This document shows, piece by piece, positions 33,319 through 41,172 of a stretch of 64,000 bases of DNA (positions within the stretch are counted from its first letter, which is position 1; the number at the start of each line of letters is the position of its first letter). A model generated the notes under the pieces. That model had not been told where the DNA came from. It searched no databases and saw only the letters and a list, made by a program, of their open reading frames with translations. The translations under genes and the position numbers were made by a program. The stretch comes from Nitrospirota bacterium (lineage in GTDB: Bacteria > Nitrospirota > JACRHL01), in NCBI GenBank assembly GCA_029858285.1, contig JAOUFN010000008.1, forward strand, positions 1 through 64,000. The letters run 5' to 3'.

Positions 33319-34227
33319 CTAGCCCATCCGGTACTCCCCGGCGTTTCGGGACAGGGTGCCGCACAGCCCTTGGGTAACCTGCGCCAGAGCGGTGTAATTC
33401 AGCGTATCCGGCGTGTCCGCCGGGGTGTGGTAGTGGGGATTGCGGAAGTCGGCGGTGTCGGTGATCATCATCGCCGGATAGCGGTGCAGCCAAAAAGCGA
33501 AGTGGTCGCTGCGGGAAATTGCCGGCAGCCACACCGGCGAGGCCAGGTACTGACACGGAAAATCCACCGTGTCGCGGAATCCGGCCACCAGCCGCCGAAG
33601 GGTGAACAGCCCGCGCAGGGTGCCGACCATGGCGATGAAATTGCCCTGTTGCGGATAGAGTGCCCCCAGCCCGGCGGGGTAGCGCTGGCTGTTCGGGTCA
33701 TCGGTGTAGTAGCCGAGCATCTCCAGGGACAGCATCATGCGGATGCGCTCGCGGCGCTGGCGGCAGCCTGCGGCATGCACCATAGCGCCGTGGGAACGGC
33801 CGGAAAAATGGGGCATTTCTTCGTTGGTGAACGCCACCAGTCGCAGGGTGTCGCAGGGGCGCCCGCGGGACGGTGGGGACGACCGGGGCGCAGGGGAAAA
33901 AAACCGCGCGATTTCAAGCAGGCAGGCGACGGCACTGGCGTTGTCGTCAGCGCCCGGGGTGGTGGCTACGGTATCGTAGTGGGCGCCCACCAGCCAGAGG
34001 TTGCCATTAACGCTGCCGGGCCGCTCCACGATAAGGTTGTGGGACAGGCCGTTCGCGGCGGCTACCGGTTCCCGCGTCACGGCGTGGCCCATCTGTTCCC
34101 ATGTGTCGCGGATGTAGTTTTCCGCCGCCGTCAGGGCCTCTGGGCGGAACAGTCCCCGGGGGCCGATCTCCCCCGCCAGCCGCTGCACATGGCCGCGCAG
34201 GCGGGACTCCAGGTGCGGGTCTGGCAC
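33319..34227 (-). CDS. M28-family zinc aminopeptidase-like protein
   Basis: About 302 residues with the peptidase M28 co-catalytic zinc ligands: H83 and D85 in GAHYDTV, D94 in GADDNAS, the Glu pair in TNEEMP (136-137), an acid in SLEMLGYYTDD, and a His in NPHYHTPADTPDTL. There is no signal peptide, so it may act in the cytoplasm. The start is most likely GTG 34227, 8 bases after the stop of the small UPF0434 gene; upstream open sequence is a shadow of that gene. Substrate unknown. It ends the acyltransferase-to-peptidase run. Confidence 0.85.
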   Translation of the reverse strand: MPDPHLESRLRGHVQRLAGEIGPRGLFRPEALTAAENYIRDTWEQMGHAVTREPVAAANGLSHNLIVERPGSVNGNLWLVGAHYDTVATTPGADDNASAVACLLEIARFFSPAPRSSPPSRGRPCDTLRLVAFTNEEMPHFSGRSHGAMVHAAGCRQRRERIRMMLSLEMLGYYTDDPNSQRYPAGLGALYPQQGNFIAMVGTLRGLFTLRRLVAGFRDTVDFPCQYLASPVWLPAISRSDHFAFWLHRYPAMMITDTADFRNPHYHTPADTPDTLNYTALAQVTQGLCGTLSRNAGEYRMG

Positions 34228-34235
34228 GGAGGGGT

Positions 34236-34403
34236 TCAGAATTTTTCCGCCTCGTCGATGAGCATCACCGGGATGCCGTCCTCCACTGCATAGCGCAGGC
34301 GGCAGGTGTGGCAGCTTAGGGTCTCGGGCTGTTCCCGGTAGTCCAGCTCTCCCTTGCAGCAGGGACATACCAGTTGGGCACGCAGTTCTGAGTCAAGTGT
34401 CAT
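34236..34403 (-). CDS. UPF0434/Trm112-like small zinc-ribbon protein
   Basis: A 55-residue protein starting MTLDSELRAQLVCPCCKGEL and ending VEDGIPVMLIDEAEKF, the hallmark of the YcaR/UPF0434 family. Two cysteine pairs (C13 and C16; C31 and C34) form a zinc ribbon. Trm112 relatives activate methyltransferases; the bacterial YcaR role is unclear. In E. coli the gene neighbours lpxK and kdsB; here it lies between a TPR gene (20-base gap) and an M28 peptidase gene (8-base gap) downstream of lptFG, so the link to LPS genes is partly kept. Confidence 0.9.
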   Translation of the reverse strand: MTLDSELRAQLVCPCCKGELDYREQPETLSCHTCRLRYAVEDGIPVMLIDEAEKF

Positions 34404-34423
34404 GGGTCACTCCGCGTCAGGTG

Positions 34424-36235
34424 TCATGGATTGGCTGGTTCGGGGTTGGTGGTCGGCGCGGGAGGCCGGGGCCCCTCGGCGGATTCCTGTGCAGACAGGC
34501 GCCGGTCCACTTCCTGGAGGTTCTGCACCACGTGTGAGTAGAGTATCGGAACGTTGTCCGGGGTGAGCACGGTGAGCGCCTGTTGCAGTGCCTCGTGGGC
34601 CATGGGCAGGGCGCGGGGGGCATCTTCTGACGGCAACCCGGCCAGCAGGCTGCCGCGCTTGGCCTGTATCAGGCCGTAATGTACCGGATCGGTCTGCCGC
34701 GATACGGCTTCCAGGGCCAGATCGAAATGCCCCAGGGCTTTCAGCCGGTTGTCGCGCAGGTCGCCGGACCGCATCTGTTCCCAGGAAAGGGCGATCTGCT
34801 GGTGCAGCGTCGCGTACTGGGCCGGACCGCGCTCCCGCGTCCACCATAGCAGGGCCTGTTCGTAGGAGGTCACCGCATCGTGCAGGTTGCGGTCTTCGGG
34901 TGCCAAGGGCAGATCGTGAAAGGCCTGCCCCAGATTGCTCCAGGTGGTGGCGGCAAGGTCGGGCCGTGCCTGCGACAGGGGCGTGGACAGGGCGTTGCGG
35001 TAGAGGCTGATGGCGGCCAGCAGGTTCCGGGTGTGATCCCCCACCGGCAGGCGCTGGAAGCATACCCCCATGTTGTGCAGGGCGTGGCGGTATGCCTCAG
35101 GAAAGCGCTCCGGGTCCCACAGTCGCAGGGCCAGCCGGTAGGCATTGATGGCGCGGTGCAGGTGGTAGCCGTCGCGGTCGTCCGGAAGCCTTTGCTCCAC
35201 GGTGGCGATCTGGTGCAGGATGCGGGCGTGAACGAACGGCATGTGTTCCGCCGGAAAGAACGGCAGCGCCTCCTCCAGAGCCGCGATCGCCAGTCCGTAC
35301 TGGGCCGGGCCGGTTCGCTGTGGATGCATCATCATGGCCACTCCCCGGTTCAGCCGTACCGCGCCTGCCAGTTGGGTGTCGGTGGCCGGGTCGAGCAGGG
35401 TGCGCAGGGCGTTGAAACCGTACAGCGCCCGGTCCACCTGAAGACCGTCGTTGCGATTGACGCCCAGAATCAGGTCGGCCAGCGACATGAAAAACACCAG
35501 TGGATAGCGCTCTTCGGCGGTCAGTTCCGGAGTCTGGTTGGCGGTCAGCATGGCTTGGCGGGAGGCGCCGGGCAGCCCGGCGCGGGAAAAGACGACTCCT
35601 CGCACTGCCTGTACCGTGGCGACGGGGCGGTCGGCGGAAAAATCCGGCAGGCGGTGGGCGAGGGGTACGATAGGCATGGACCCGGCAGCCTGGCGGGCGT
35701 GATGGGCTGGATCCAGGGCGTAAAGATGCAGCAACATCAGGCGCAGGCGGCCGTCTGCGGTGGGGGAGCCCCAGATCAGAAGGTCGGCCCCGGCCGCGGT
35801 CGCCGCCTCAACCAGAGCGCGGGGTGGGGTGAGGGAGTCATCGGACGGTCCTTCCTGATCCAGCACCACCACCGACATGCGCGGCAGCGAGGGAGTCTCC
35901 CTGGCATCGGCCCAGGTGAGTTCCCGCACCAGATCAACGCTTGGGCGGCGATACCCGGCCACCGGCGCCACCGCCACCCGCACCAGAGGCCTGTCTGCCC
36001 CCTGTTTGGGAATGGCGGGGGCGGCGGTGCGCGGGGTGCTGTCGGGCAGTGCGGGATCGGGGCGGATGGTATTGGCACGGACGGTGTGGTCGGTCCCGGC
36101 GCAGGCGGGTGCCAACGCTCCCAGGGTGACCAGTGCCATCAGGGTGATGATCCACCGCCCGATACGGGCGGCGCGCGTGTTCTGTCCCGGTGTCTGGCCC
36201 AAAATCCGCTTCGCCGTGCGCAATACAGAAGTCAC
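34424..36235 (-). CDS. Exported TPR-like protein coupled to lptG
   Basis: A 603-residue protein with an N-terminal basic segment and hydrophobic helix (WIITLMALVTLGALAPACAG), probably a signal peptide or anchor; the Cys in PACAG makes lipidation possible. Residues 80-230 resemble a small Rossmann- or TolB-like domain (VRVAVAPVAGYRR, AAGADLLIWGSPTADGRLRL). The rest, about 270-580, is helical repeats of the TPR/SEL1 type (AYRLALRLWDPERFPEAYRH, AAISLYRNALSTPLSQARPD). GTG 36235 overlaps the lptG stop (GTGA), so translation is coupled to the LPS exporter. No named family is recognised. A periplasmic scaffold linked to envelope assembly is inference. Confidence 0.7.
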   Translation of the reverse strand: MTSVLRTAKRILGQTPGQNTRAARIGRWIITLMALVTLGALAPACAGTDHTVRANTIRPDPALPDSTPRTAAPAIPKQGADRPLVRVAVAPVAGYRRPSVDLVRELTWADARETPSLPRMSVVVLDQEGPSDDSLTPPRALVEAATAAGADLLIWGSPTADGRLRLMLLHLYALDPAHHARQAAGSMPIVPLAHRLPDFSADRPVATVQAVRGVVFSRAGLPGASRQAMLTANQTPELTAEERYPLVFFMSLADLILGVNRNDGLQVDRALYGFNALRTLLDPATDTQLAGAVRLNRGVAMMMHPQRTGPAQYGLAIAALEEALPFFPAEHMPFVHARILHQIATVEQRLPDDRDGYHLHRAINAYRLALRLWDPERFPEAYRHALHNMGVCFQRLPVGDHTRNLLAAISLYRNALSTPLSQARPDLAATTWSNLGQAFHDLPLAPEDRNLHDAVTSYEQALLWWTRERGPAQYATLHQQIALSWEQMRSGDLRDNRLKALGHFDLALEAVSRQTDPVHYGLIQAKRGSLLAGLPSEDAPRALPMAHEALQQALTVLTPDNVPILYSHVVQNLQEVDRRLSAQESAEGPRPPAPTTNPEPANP

Positions 36236-37311
36236 TGGCGGATTCCCAAAAGGCGGTAGGAACCCCAGGCGGCAAAGCTCGCCACCGGCAGCCAGGCGGA
36301 GAGCAGGGCGGGCAACACTCCGGCGCGGCCCAGAGACAGGGACAGGGAATAGAACATCCAGAAGGCCACCGTAATCACCAGACAGATGCCCACGCCCCGC
36401 GCCAGACTGTGGGAACGGGGGGGGGTGAGTCCGAACGGGATCGCCACCAGCACCATGATGAAGCACAAAAACGGAAACGCCCCACGCGCGGCCAGGTCCA
36501 CCCGGTAGGGCAGGGCGTTATAGCCGTCCTGGGCAAGGCGTTCGACATAGCGGGACAGGCGACGGGAATTGAGGTTTTCCGGGTGTACCGAAATCTCCCC
36601 CAGCGCCTGGGGCGGGCGGATGAGGGGGGAGGGGGTGTGTTCGAAGGGTGTCAGCCGCAGCCCTTCGGGGGTGGAACGGATCACCCGGCCGTGTTCCAGG
36701 AACCAGAAGTTGTCCTGCCACACCATGCGGTCGGCGGTGATCATCCGCGCCACGCCGCCATTACCGTCCATCTCCACGATGCGCACCCCCCACAGGATGC
36801 CCTCCACCAGGTCGGCGGAACGGATACCGTAAAACGCCCCCTCCGCAGTGCGGAACCACACCTGCTCGCTGGCGGCCAAAATCGGTGATTCCCCGTCGCC
36901 GGGGGGCTTGACCGAGACCAGCACGCGTTCGGCGGCGGCGCCCGCTGCGGGCAACATGCCGATGCCCGCCCACCACAACAACAGGCTGGCCAGCAGCCCC
37001 ACCAGCAACAGGGGCATGACCACGCGCTGCACGCTGATGCCGGCAGCGCGCATGGCGGTGATCTCGGAGCGGCCGGAGAGCATTCCCAGGCCGATGACCG
37101 TGGCCATCAACAGGGAGAACGGCAACACCTGATAGATGGTGAGGGGCAATTCCAGCATCAGGTATTTCAGCAGCGCCCCGGCCGAGGCGCCGTGGCTGGT
37201 AAAAGTGCGCAGCTTGTCCAGTCCGGTGATGGCAAGATGGATACCCCCCAGGGCGCCCAGAGTAAGCAGCAGTATCCGGAACTGCTCGGTGACGATGTAG
37301 CGCAGCAGCAC
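36232..37311 (-). CDS. lptG: LPS export ABC transporter permease LptG
   Basis: About 359 residues of the YjgP/YjgQ family, with three helices at each end and a periplasmic jellyroll domain between. RSEITAMRAAGISVQRVVMP is the coupling-helix region shared by LptF/G. The periplasmic domain begins near AASEQVWFRTAEGAFYGIRS, and RGAFPFLCFIMVLVAIPFGL begins the C-terminal helices. GTG 37311 lies 2 bases after lptF and has AGGCGG upstream; GTG 37338 is an alternative start. It forms the LPS extractor with LptF and LptB. Confidence 0.9.
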   Translation of the reverse strand: MLLRYIVTEQFRILLLTLGALGGIHLAITGLDKLRTFTSHGASAGALLKYLMLELPLTIYQVLPFSLLMATVIGLGMLSGRSEITAMRAAGISVQRVVMPLLLVGLLASLLLWWAGIGMLPAAGAAAERVLVSVKPPGDGESPILAASEQVWFRTAEGAFYGIRSADLVEGILWGVRIVEMDGNGGVARMITADRMVWQDNFWFLEHGRVIRSTPEGLRLTPFEHTPSPLIRPPQALGEISVHPENLNSRRLSRYVERLAQDGYNALPYRVDLAARGAFPFLCFIMVLVAIPFGLTPPRSHSLARGVGICLVITVAFWMFYSLSLSLGRAGVLPALLSAWLPVASFAAWGSYRLLGIRQ

Positions 37312-37313
37312 GG

Positions 37314-38420
37314 TCAGCGCCGCCTGCCGAAGGGCCACGGCAGCAGGGGCCGCTCCTGATGCACCCGCACCAGCGCCCACAGTGTGGCCAGGGAAAACAG
37401 GGCGTTGGGCAGCCAGGCCCCCACCGGCACACTGACATGTTCCTTGATGACCAGCGCCTGGCAGGTGGTCAGCACCGCGTAGTAGACGAGGATGATGAGC
37501 ATGCCGGAGGTAAAACCGCCGATGCGGCCGGAACGCACCGTATGGACCCCCAGAGCGGGCCCCAGAAGGCCAAGAATCAAGCAGGCGACGCCGAAAGTGA
37601 CGTTTTTTGTGTGGTCCATCCAGAGTTGCAGCAGGGGTGCCACCGACTCTCCGGCGGCCCGTCGCTGGTCGATGCGGGCGCGGATCTGTTCCACGCTCCC
37701 GAATACTTCACCGCCGCCGGCGGCGAGGCCCAGGCGGATGTCGTAGGTGGCAAAACGCACCCGCTGCACGCTTTCCCCGGCGCGGTAGATTTCACCACCG
37801 ACAAGGCGGAAGCCCATGTGATTACCGTCCGTAGTGCGCAGCAGTTCGCCGCTGCCGGCAGTTATCAGCAAGGGGCGCTCCGGATCGCGTTCGTCGGTGA
37901 CGAACACGCCGCCGAGTTGTCCGTTCGGCTCGACGGTGGCGGCGTACACCAGCACATCGTCGAACAGGTTGTTGAAGACGCCGGGAGTGAGGGCCACGCC
38001 GGTGTGGGCCTTGATGGTCTCCAGGGCGATGTTTTTGAGCTTGCCCTTGCCCCATGGCTCGGTGGTGATGCCCAGGGTGAGGGCTGCGGCGGACACCAGG
38101 GATACGAACACAGCGATGGGCACCAGCATGCGGCCGAAGGAGATGCCCGCCGACTTCAGCGCCACCGTCTCGCTATCGGCGGACAACCGCGCAAAGGCCA
38201 CGGTGCCGGCCAGCAGCAGGGCGGCAGGCAGGGTGACCAGCAGGAACGGCGGCAGCAGCACGCCGATCAGCTTGGCGATGGCGGTGAGGGTCAGCCCGCG
38301 CCCCACGAACAGGTCGGACATGCGCACCATCTGGTTGGCCAGGAAAACGCTGGTCAGCCCCGTCACCCCGAGCAGGAACGGTGTCGCCAGTTCGCGGAAC
38401 AGGTAGCGGTCAAGGATCAC
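37314..38420 (-). CDS. lptF: LPS export ABC transporter permease LptF
   Basis: The 368-residue partner of LptG starts VILDRYLFRELATPFLLGV, the typical LptF N-terminus, which fixes GTG 38420. This start overlaps the engB stop (GTGA). Conserved features are LPPFLLVTLPAALLLAGTVA, the coupling region ALKSAGISFGRMLVPIAVF, a periplasmic jellyroll (about 130-265) and WMDHTKNVTFGVACLILGLL near the C-terminal helices. Having lptF and lptG adjacent but far from lptB is normal. Confidence 0.93.
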   Translation of the reverse strand: MILDRYLFRELATPFLLGVTGLTSVFLANQMVRMSDLFVGRGLTLTAIAKLIGVLLPPFLLVTLPAALLLAGTVAFARLSADSETVALKSAGISFGRMLVPIAVFVSLVSAAALTLGITTEPWGKGKLKNIALETIKAHTGVALTPGVFNNLFDDVLVYAATVEPNGQLGGVFVTDERDPERPLLITAGSGELLRTTDGNHMGFRLVGGEIYRAGESVQRVRFATYDIRLGLAAGGGEVFGSVEQIRARIDQRRAAGESVAPLLQLWMDHTKNVTFGVACLILGLLGPALGVHTVRSGRIGGFTSGMLIILVYYAVLTTCQALVIKEHVSVPVGAWLPNALFSLATLWALVRVHQERPLLPWPFGRRR

Positions 38421-38989
38421 AGCGCCGCCTCCATGATCTTCCACAGGGTGTCCATGCCCAGACGGTCGCGGGCCGAGACCGGCAGCGGCACATGGCCAAG
38501 CTCCCGGCGGATCAGTCCCAGGGCGCGCTGGGCCTGGTTTCGGCTGAGCTTGTCGGCCTTGGTGGCCACGACCTGAAAGGGGATGCCCAGGTGGCTTACC
38601 CACTCCACCATATTGTGGTCCAGGGCCGACGGCGGGTGACGGATATCCACCAGAATCACCACCAGACGCAGGCCCGGGCGCGAAGTGAAATATTCCTCCA
38701 GCCGCTGGGTCCATTTGCGTTTTTCGGTCTGGGGCACCCTGGCGAAACCGTAACCGGGCAGGTCCACCAGGTGAAAACGTTCGTTGATGCGGTAAAAATT
38801 GATTTCCCGGGTTTTTCCGGGAGTGCTGCTGATGCGGGCGATAGCCTTTTTACGCCCCACCATGGCATTGAGCAGGCTGCTCTTGCCGACGTTGGAACGT
38901 CCGGAAAAGGCCACATCGGGCAGTTCCCCTTCCGGGTAACCGGCGGGACTGACCGCCCCGGTGACGAACTCGACCTGGGTGACCCGCAA
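38417..38989 (-). CDS. engB: Ribosome biogenesis GTP-binding protein YihA/YsxC
   Basis: The 190-residue GTPase assists late 50S assembly. G1 is GRSNVGKS (30-37), G3 DLPGYG, G4 TKADK, and the switch region is STPGKTREINFYRI. The likely start is TTG 38989: the resulting N-terminus (RVTQVEFVTGAVSPAGYPEG) aligns with Bacillus YsxC ([20 protein letters not shown], from memory), and no ATG or GTG fits. It begins 4 bases after mtnA, and its stop overlaps lptF. Confidence 0.93.
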   Translation of the reverse strand: MRVTQVEFVTGAVSPAGYPEGELPDVAFSGRSNVGKSSLLNAMVGRKKAIARISSTPGKTREINFYRINERFHLVDLPGYGFARVPQTEKRKWTQRLEEYFTSRPGLRLVVILVDIRHPPSALDHNMVEWVSHLGIPFQVVATKADKLSRNQAQRALGLIRRELGHVPLPVSARDRLGMDTLWKIMEAAL

Positions 38990-38993
38990 CCGC

Positions 38994-40055
38994 TTACCGC
39001 ACCAGCAAGGGGGCGACGTCCACCCCGGGATCGGCCAGACGGTGCAGATCCTCCGGGCGTACCGCGCCGCGCTCGGTGATGATGGCGGCGATGTAGCGGG
39101 CGGGGGTGACGTCAAACGCCGGGTTGAACACTTTTACCCCTTCCGGGGCGATCTGCGTCTGTCCAAACACACGGGTAATTTCGTGCCCTGGCCGCTCCTC
39201 AATGGGAATCTGGGCGCCGCTGGCGATGGAAAAATCCACGGTGGACAGGGGGGCGGCCACGTAGAACGGGATGTTGTGCTCGCGGGCCAGAATGGCCACA
39301 CCGTAGGTACCGATCTTGTTGGCGGCGTCACCGTTTCTGGCGATGCGGTCCGCCCCCACCACCACGGCGCGTACCCGGCCCAGCCCCATGACGTGGGCGG
39401 CCATGTTGTCACAGATGAGGGTGACGTCGATGTCGTCCTGCATCAGTTCCCAGGCGGTCAGGCGCGCCCCCTGCAACACCGGACGGGTTTCGTCGGCGTA
39501 CACCTGAATGGATTTTCCCGCCTCCACGGCGGCGCGGATTACCCCCAGGGCGGTGCCGTAGCCGCCGGTGGCCAGCGCCCCGGCGTTGCAGTGAGTGAGC
39601 ACGCCGCCGCTGTCCGGCATCAGGTGTGCCCCGGCGGCACCGATGGCCCGGCAGGTGGCGATGTCCTCCTCCAGCATGCGCTGGGACAGGTCTACCAGTT
39701 GCTTCTTGAGGTCTGCCACCGGTTTTTCGCAGTTGGTCTTCACATAGCCCATTACCTGTCGCACCGCCCACTCCAGGTTGACGGCGGTGGGGCGCTGGGA
39801 GATGAGCATGTCACCAACTCCGGCCAGTTCCCGTGCAAAGTCATCTCCACTGCCCTCCGCAAGGGGGCGTGCGCCCAGGGCCATGCCCATGGCCGCCGCC
39901 ACGCCGATGGCGGGGGCGCCACGCACCCACAGTTCCTTGATGCCACGGGCCACGGTGGCGGCGTCAGCGCAGGTTACATAGGTCACCTCGGTGGGCAGGC
40001 GGCTCTGGTCGAGCATTTCGACGTTGCCGTCTTTCCAGTACAGGGTCGGGGTCAT
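38994..40055 (-). CDS. mtnA: S-methyl-5-thioribose-1-phosphate isomerase
   Basis: The 353-residue enzyme converts MTR-1-P to MTRu-1-P in methionine salvage. It is related to eIF2B. Catalytic C156 (LTHCNAGALAT) and D236 (VVVGADRIARNGD) are present, as is ELWVRGAPAIGVAAAMGMAL. No other salvage gene (mtnB, C, D or P) is in the window. Its ATG overlaps the stop of the acyltransferase gene. Confidence 0.95.
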   Translation of the reverse strand: MTPTLYWKDGNVEMLDQSRLPTEVTYVTCADAATVARGIKELWVRGAPAIGVAAAMGMALGARPLAEGSGDDFARELAGVGDMLISQRPTAVNLEWAVRQVMGYVKTNCEKPVADLKKQLVDLSQRMLEEDIATCRAIGAAGAHLMPDSGGVLTHCNAGALATGGYGTALGVIRAAVEAGKSIQVYADETRPVLQGARLTAWELMQDDIDVTLICDNMAAHVMGLGRVRAVVVGADRIARNGDAANKIGTYGVAILAREHNIPFYVAAPLSTVDFSIASGAQIPIEERPGHEITRVFGQTQIAPEGVKVFNPAFDVTPARYIAAIITERGAVRPEDLHRLADPGVDVAPLLVR

Positions 40056-41074
40056 GGGGCGCTCCTCGAGGTCGGTGCCGACGGCTTTGCCGCGGCGGCG
40101 GGGGTGGAATGGGTGGAGGTGGCCGCTTCGTAGAGATTCAGCCGGGGGTGTTCATGGGGGGGGCGCGCCTTCCAGCGCTTGTGGCTCCACAGCCAGTATT
40201 CGGGGCGCTCGCGGATGATTCCTTCCAGCGCCTCCAGGCAGTTGCGGGTGATTTGCAGAATGTCGGCGGCCTTGTCGTCGCTACACACCACCGGTACCGC
40301 TGGCAACAGGCGCGCGCTGTAGGTGCCGTCGCCGTTGGGCAGGCAGGTCATGGGCACAATGGGCGCGCCGCTGGCGCGGGCCAGCCCGGCCAGCGTGTCG
40401 GCAGTCGCGGCCTCGACGCCGAAGAAGGGGACAAAAATGCCTTGGGAAAAATTCTGGTCGATGGCAAAGCCGACGATCTCACCGCGCCGCAGCGCCCCCA
40501 GTGTCTTGCGGGCGGCACCTTCCTTGTAAATGATGCGGCTGCCGCTGTGGGTGCGCAGTTTTTCCAGCAGGGGATTGGCCCAGGCCGACTGCCGCTTGGC
40601 TACGCCGTTTACCGGAGCCAGGCCCATGTACGACATGGCGCTGCCCAGCAGTTCCCAGTTTCCGTAGTGGGAGAGCATCATCAGCATGCCATTTTTTTGC
40701 TCCAGCAGGGCGCGGGTGCGCGCCAAATCTTCCTCTGGAACCCGCACGAAATGCTGCCAATTATCGGGACGCAGTCGGGGGATGATGGCAACCATGTCGA
40801 ACATGCAGCCGATGAAATTCTGGAAACTGCTGGTGGCGATGTGTTCTCGCTCGGCGGGGGACAGGCGATCGCCGAAGGCCAGTTCCAGATTGATCTGGGC
40901 GGCGTGACGGCGTTTGCGATGGCGTCGCGCGGCGACGCCGCCGAGAATATTGGCCAAACCCCAGCGCAGCCGCCACGGGGTGTGCCGCAGCAGCCACAGG
41001 ACCGCCCCCGCAGCGGCAGTCCGGATGCGGTCGGCCGAGGATGGCGTCCCCTTGGTAGGTGTGCGTTCGCTCAC
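40052..41074 (-). CDS. LpxL/HtrB-type lipid A acyltransferase
   Basis: The 340-residue membrane-associated enzyme transfers a secondary acyl chain to lipid A (or a related lipid). The catalytic HxxxxE motif is HYGNWE (136-141), followed by the GSRIIYKEGAARKTLGALRR and GFAIDQNF segments of the LPLAT family. An N-terminal hydrophobic helix (TAAAGAVLWLLRHTP) anchors it. The last 30 residues are a Ser/Thr/Pro/Ala tail. GTG 41074 is the start. It heads a run with mtnA, engB, lptF and lptG. Which of LpxL, LpxM or LpxP it matches cannot be told. Confidence 0.9.
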   Translation of the reverse strand: MSERTPTKGTPSSADRIRTAAAGAVLWLLRHTPWRLRWGLANILGGVAARRHRKRRHAAQINLELAFGDRLSPAEREHIATSSFQNFIGCMFDMVAIIPRLRPDNWQHFVRVPEEDLARTRALLEQKNGMLMMLSHYGNWELLGSAMSYMGLAPVNGVAKRQSAWANPLLEKLRTHSGSRIIYKEGAARKTLGALRRGEIVGFAIDQNFSQGIFVPFFGVEAATADTLAGLARASGAPIVPMTCLPNGDGTYSARLLPAVPVVCSDDKAADILQITRNCLEALEGIIRERPEYWLWSHKRWKARPPHEHPRLNLYEAATSTHSTPAAAAKPSAPTSRSAP

Positions 41075-41172
41075 GAAAAAAATACGGAAAAAATGGCGTC
41101 AGCGTCCGATCCGGAGCGGTCGGGAGCCCATTGTAACATGGTGAAACATGCCGTGCCTTACCCCCTTCCCCC

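Noticed and set aside
34880-36259. A 459-codon plus-strand open frame opposite the TPR gene
   Set aside because: Low-complexity shadow; the minus-strand product has a signal peptide and helical repeats and is coupled to lptG.
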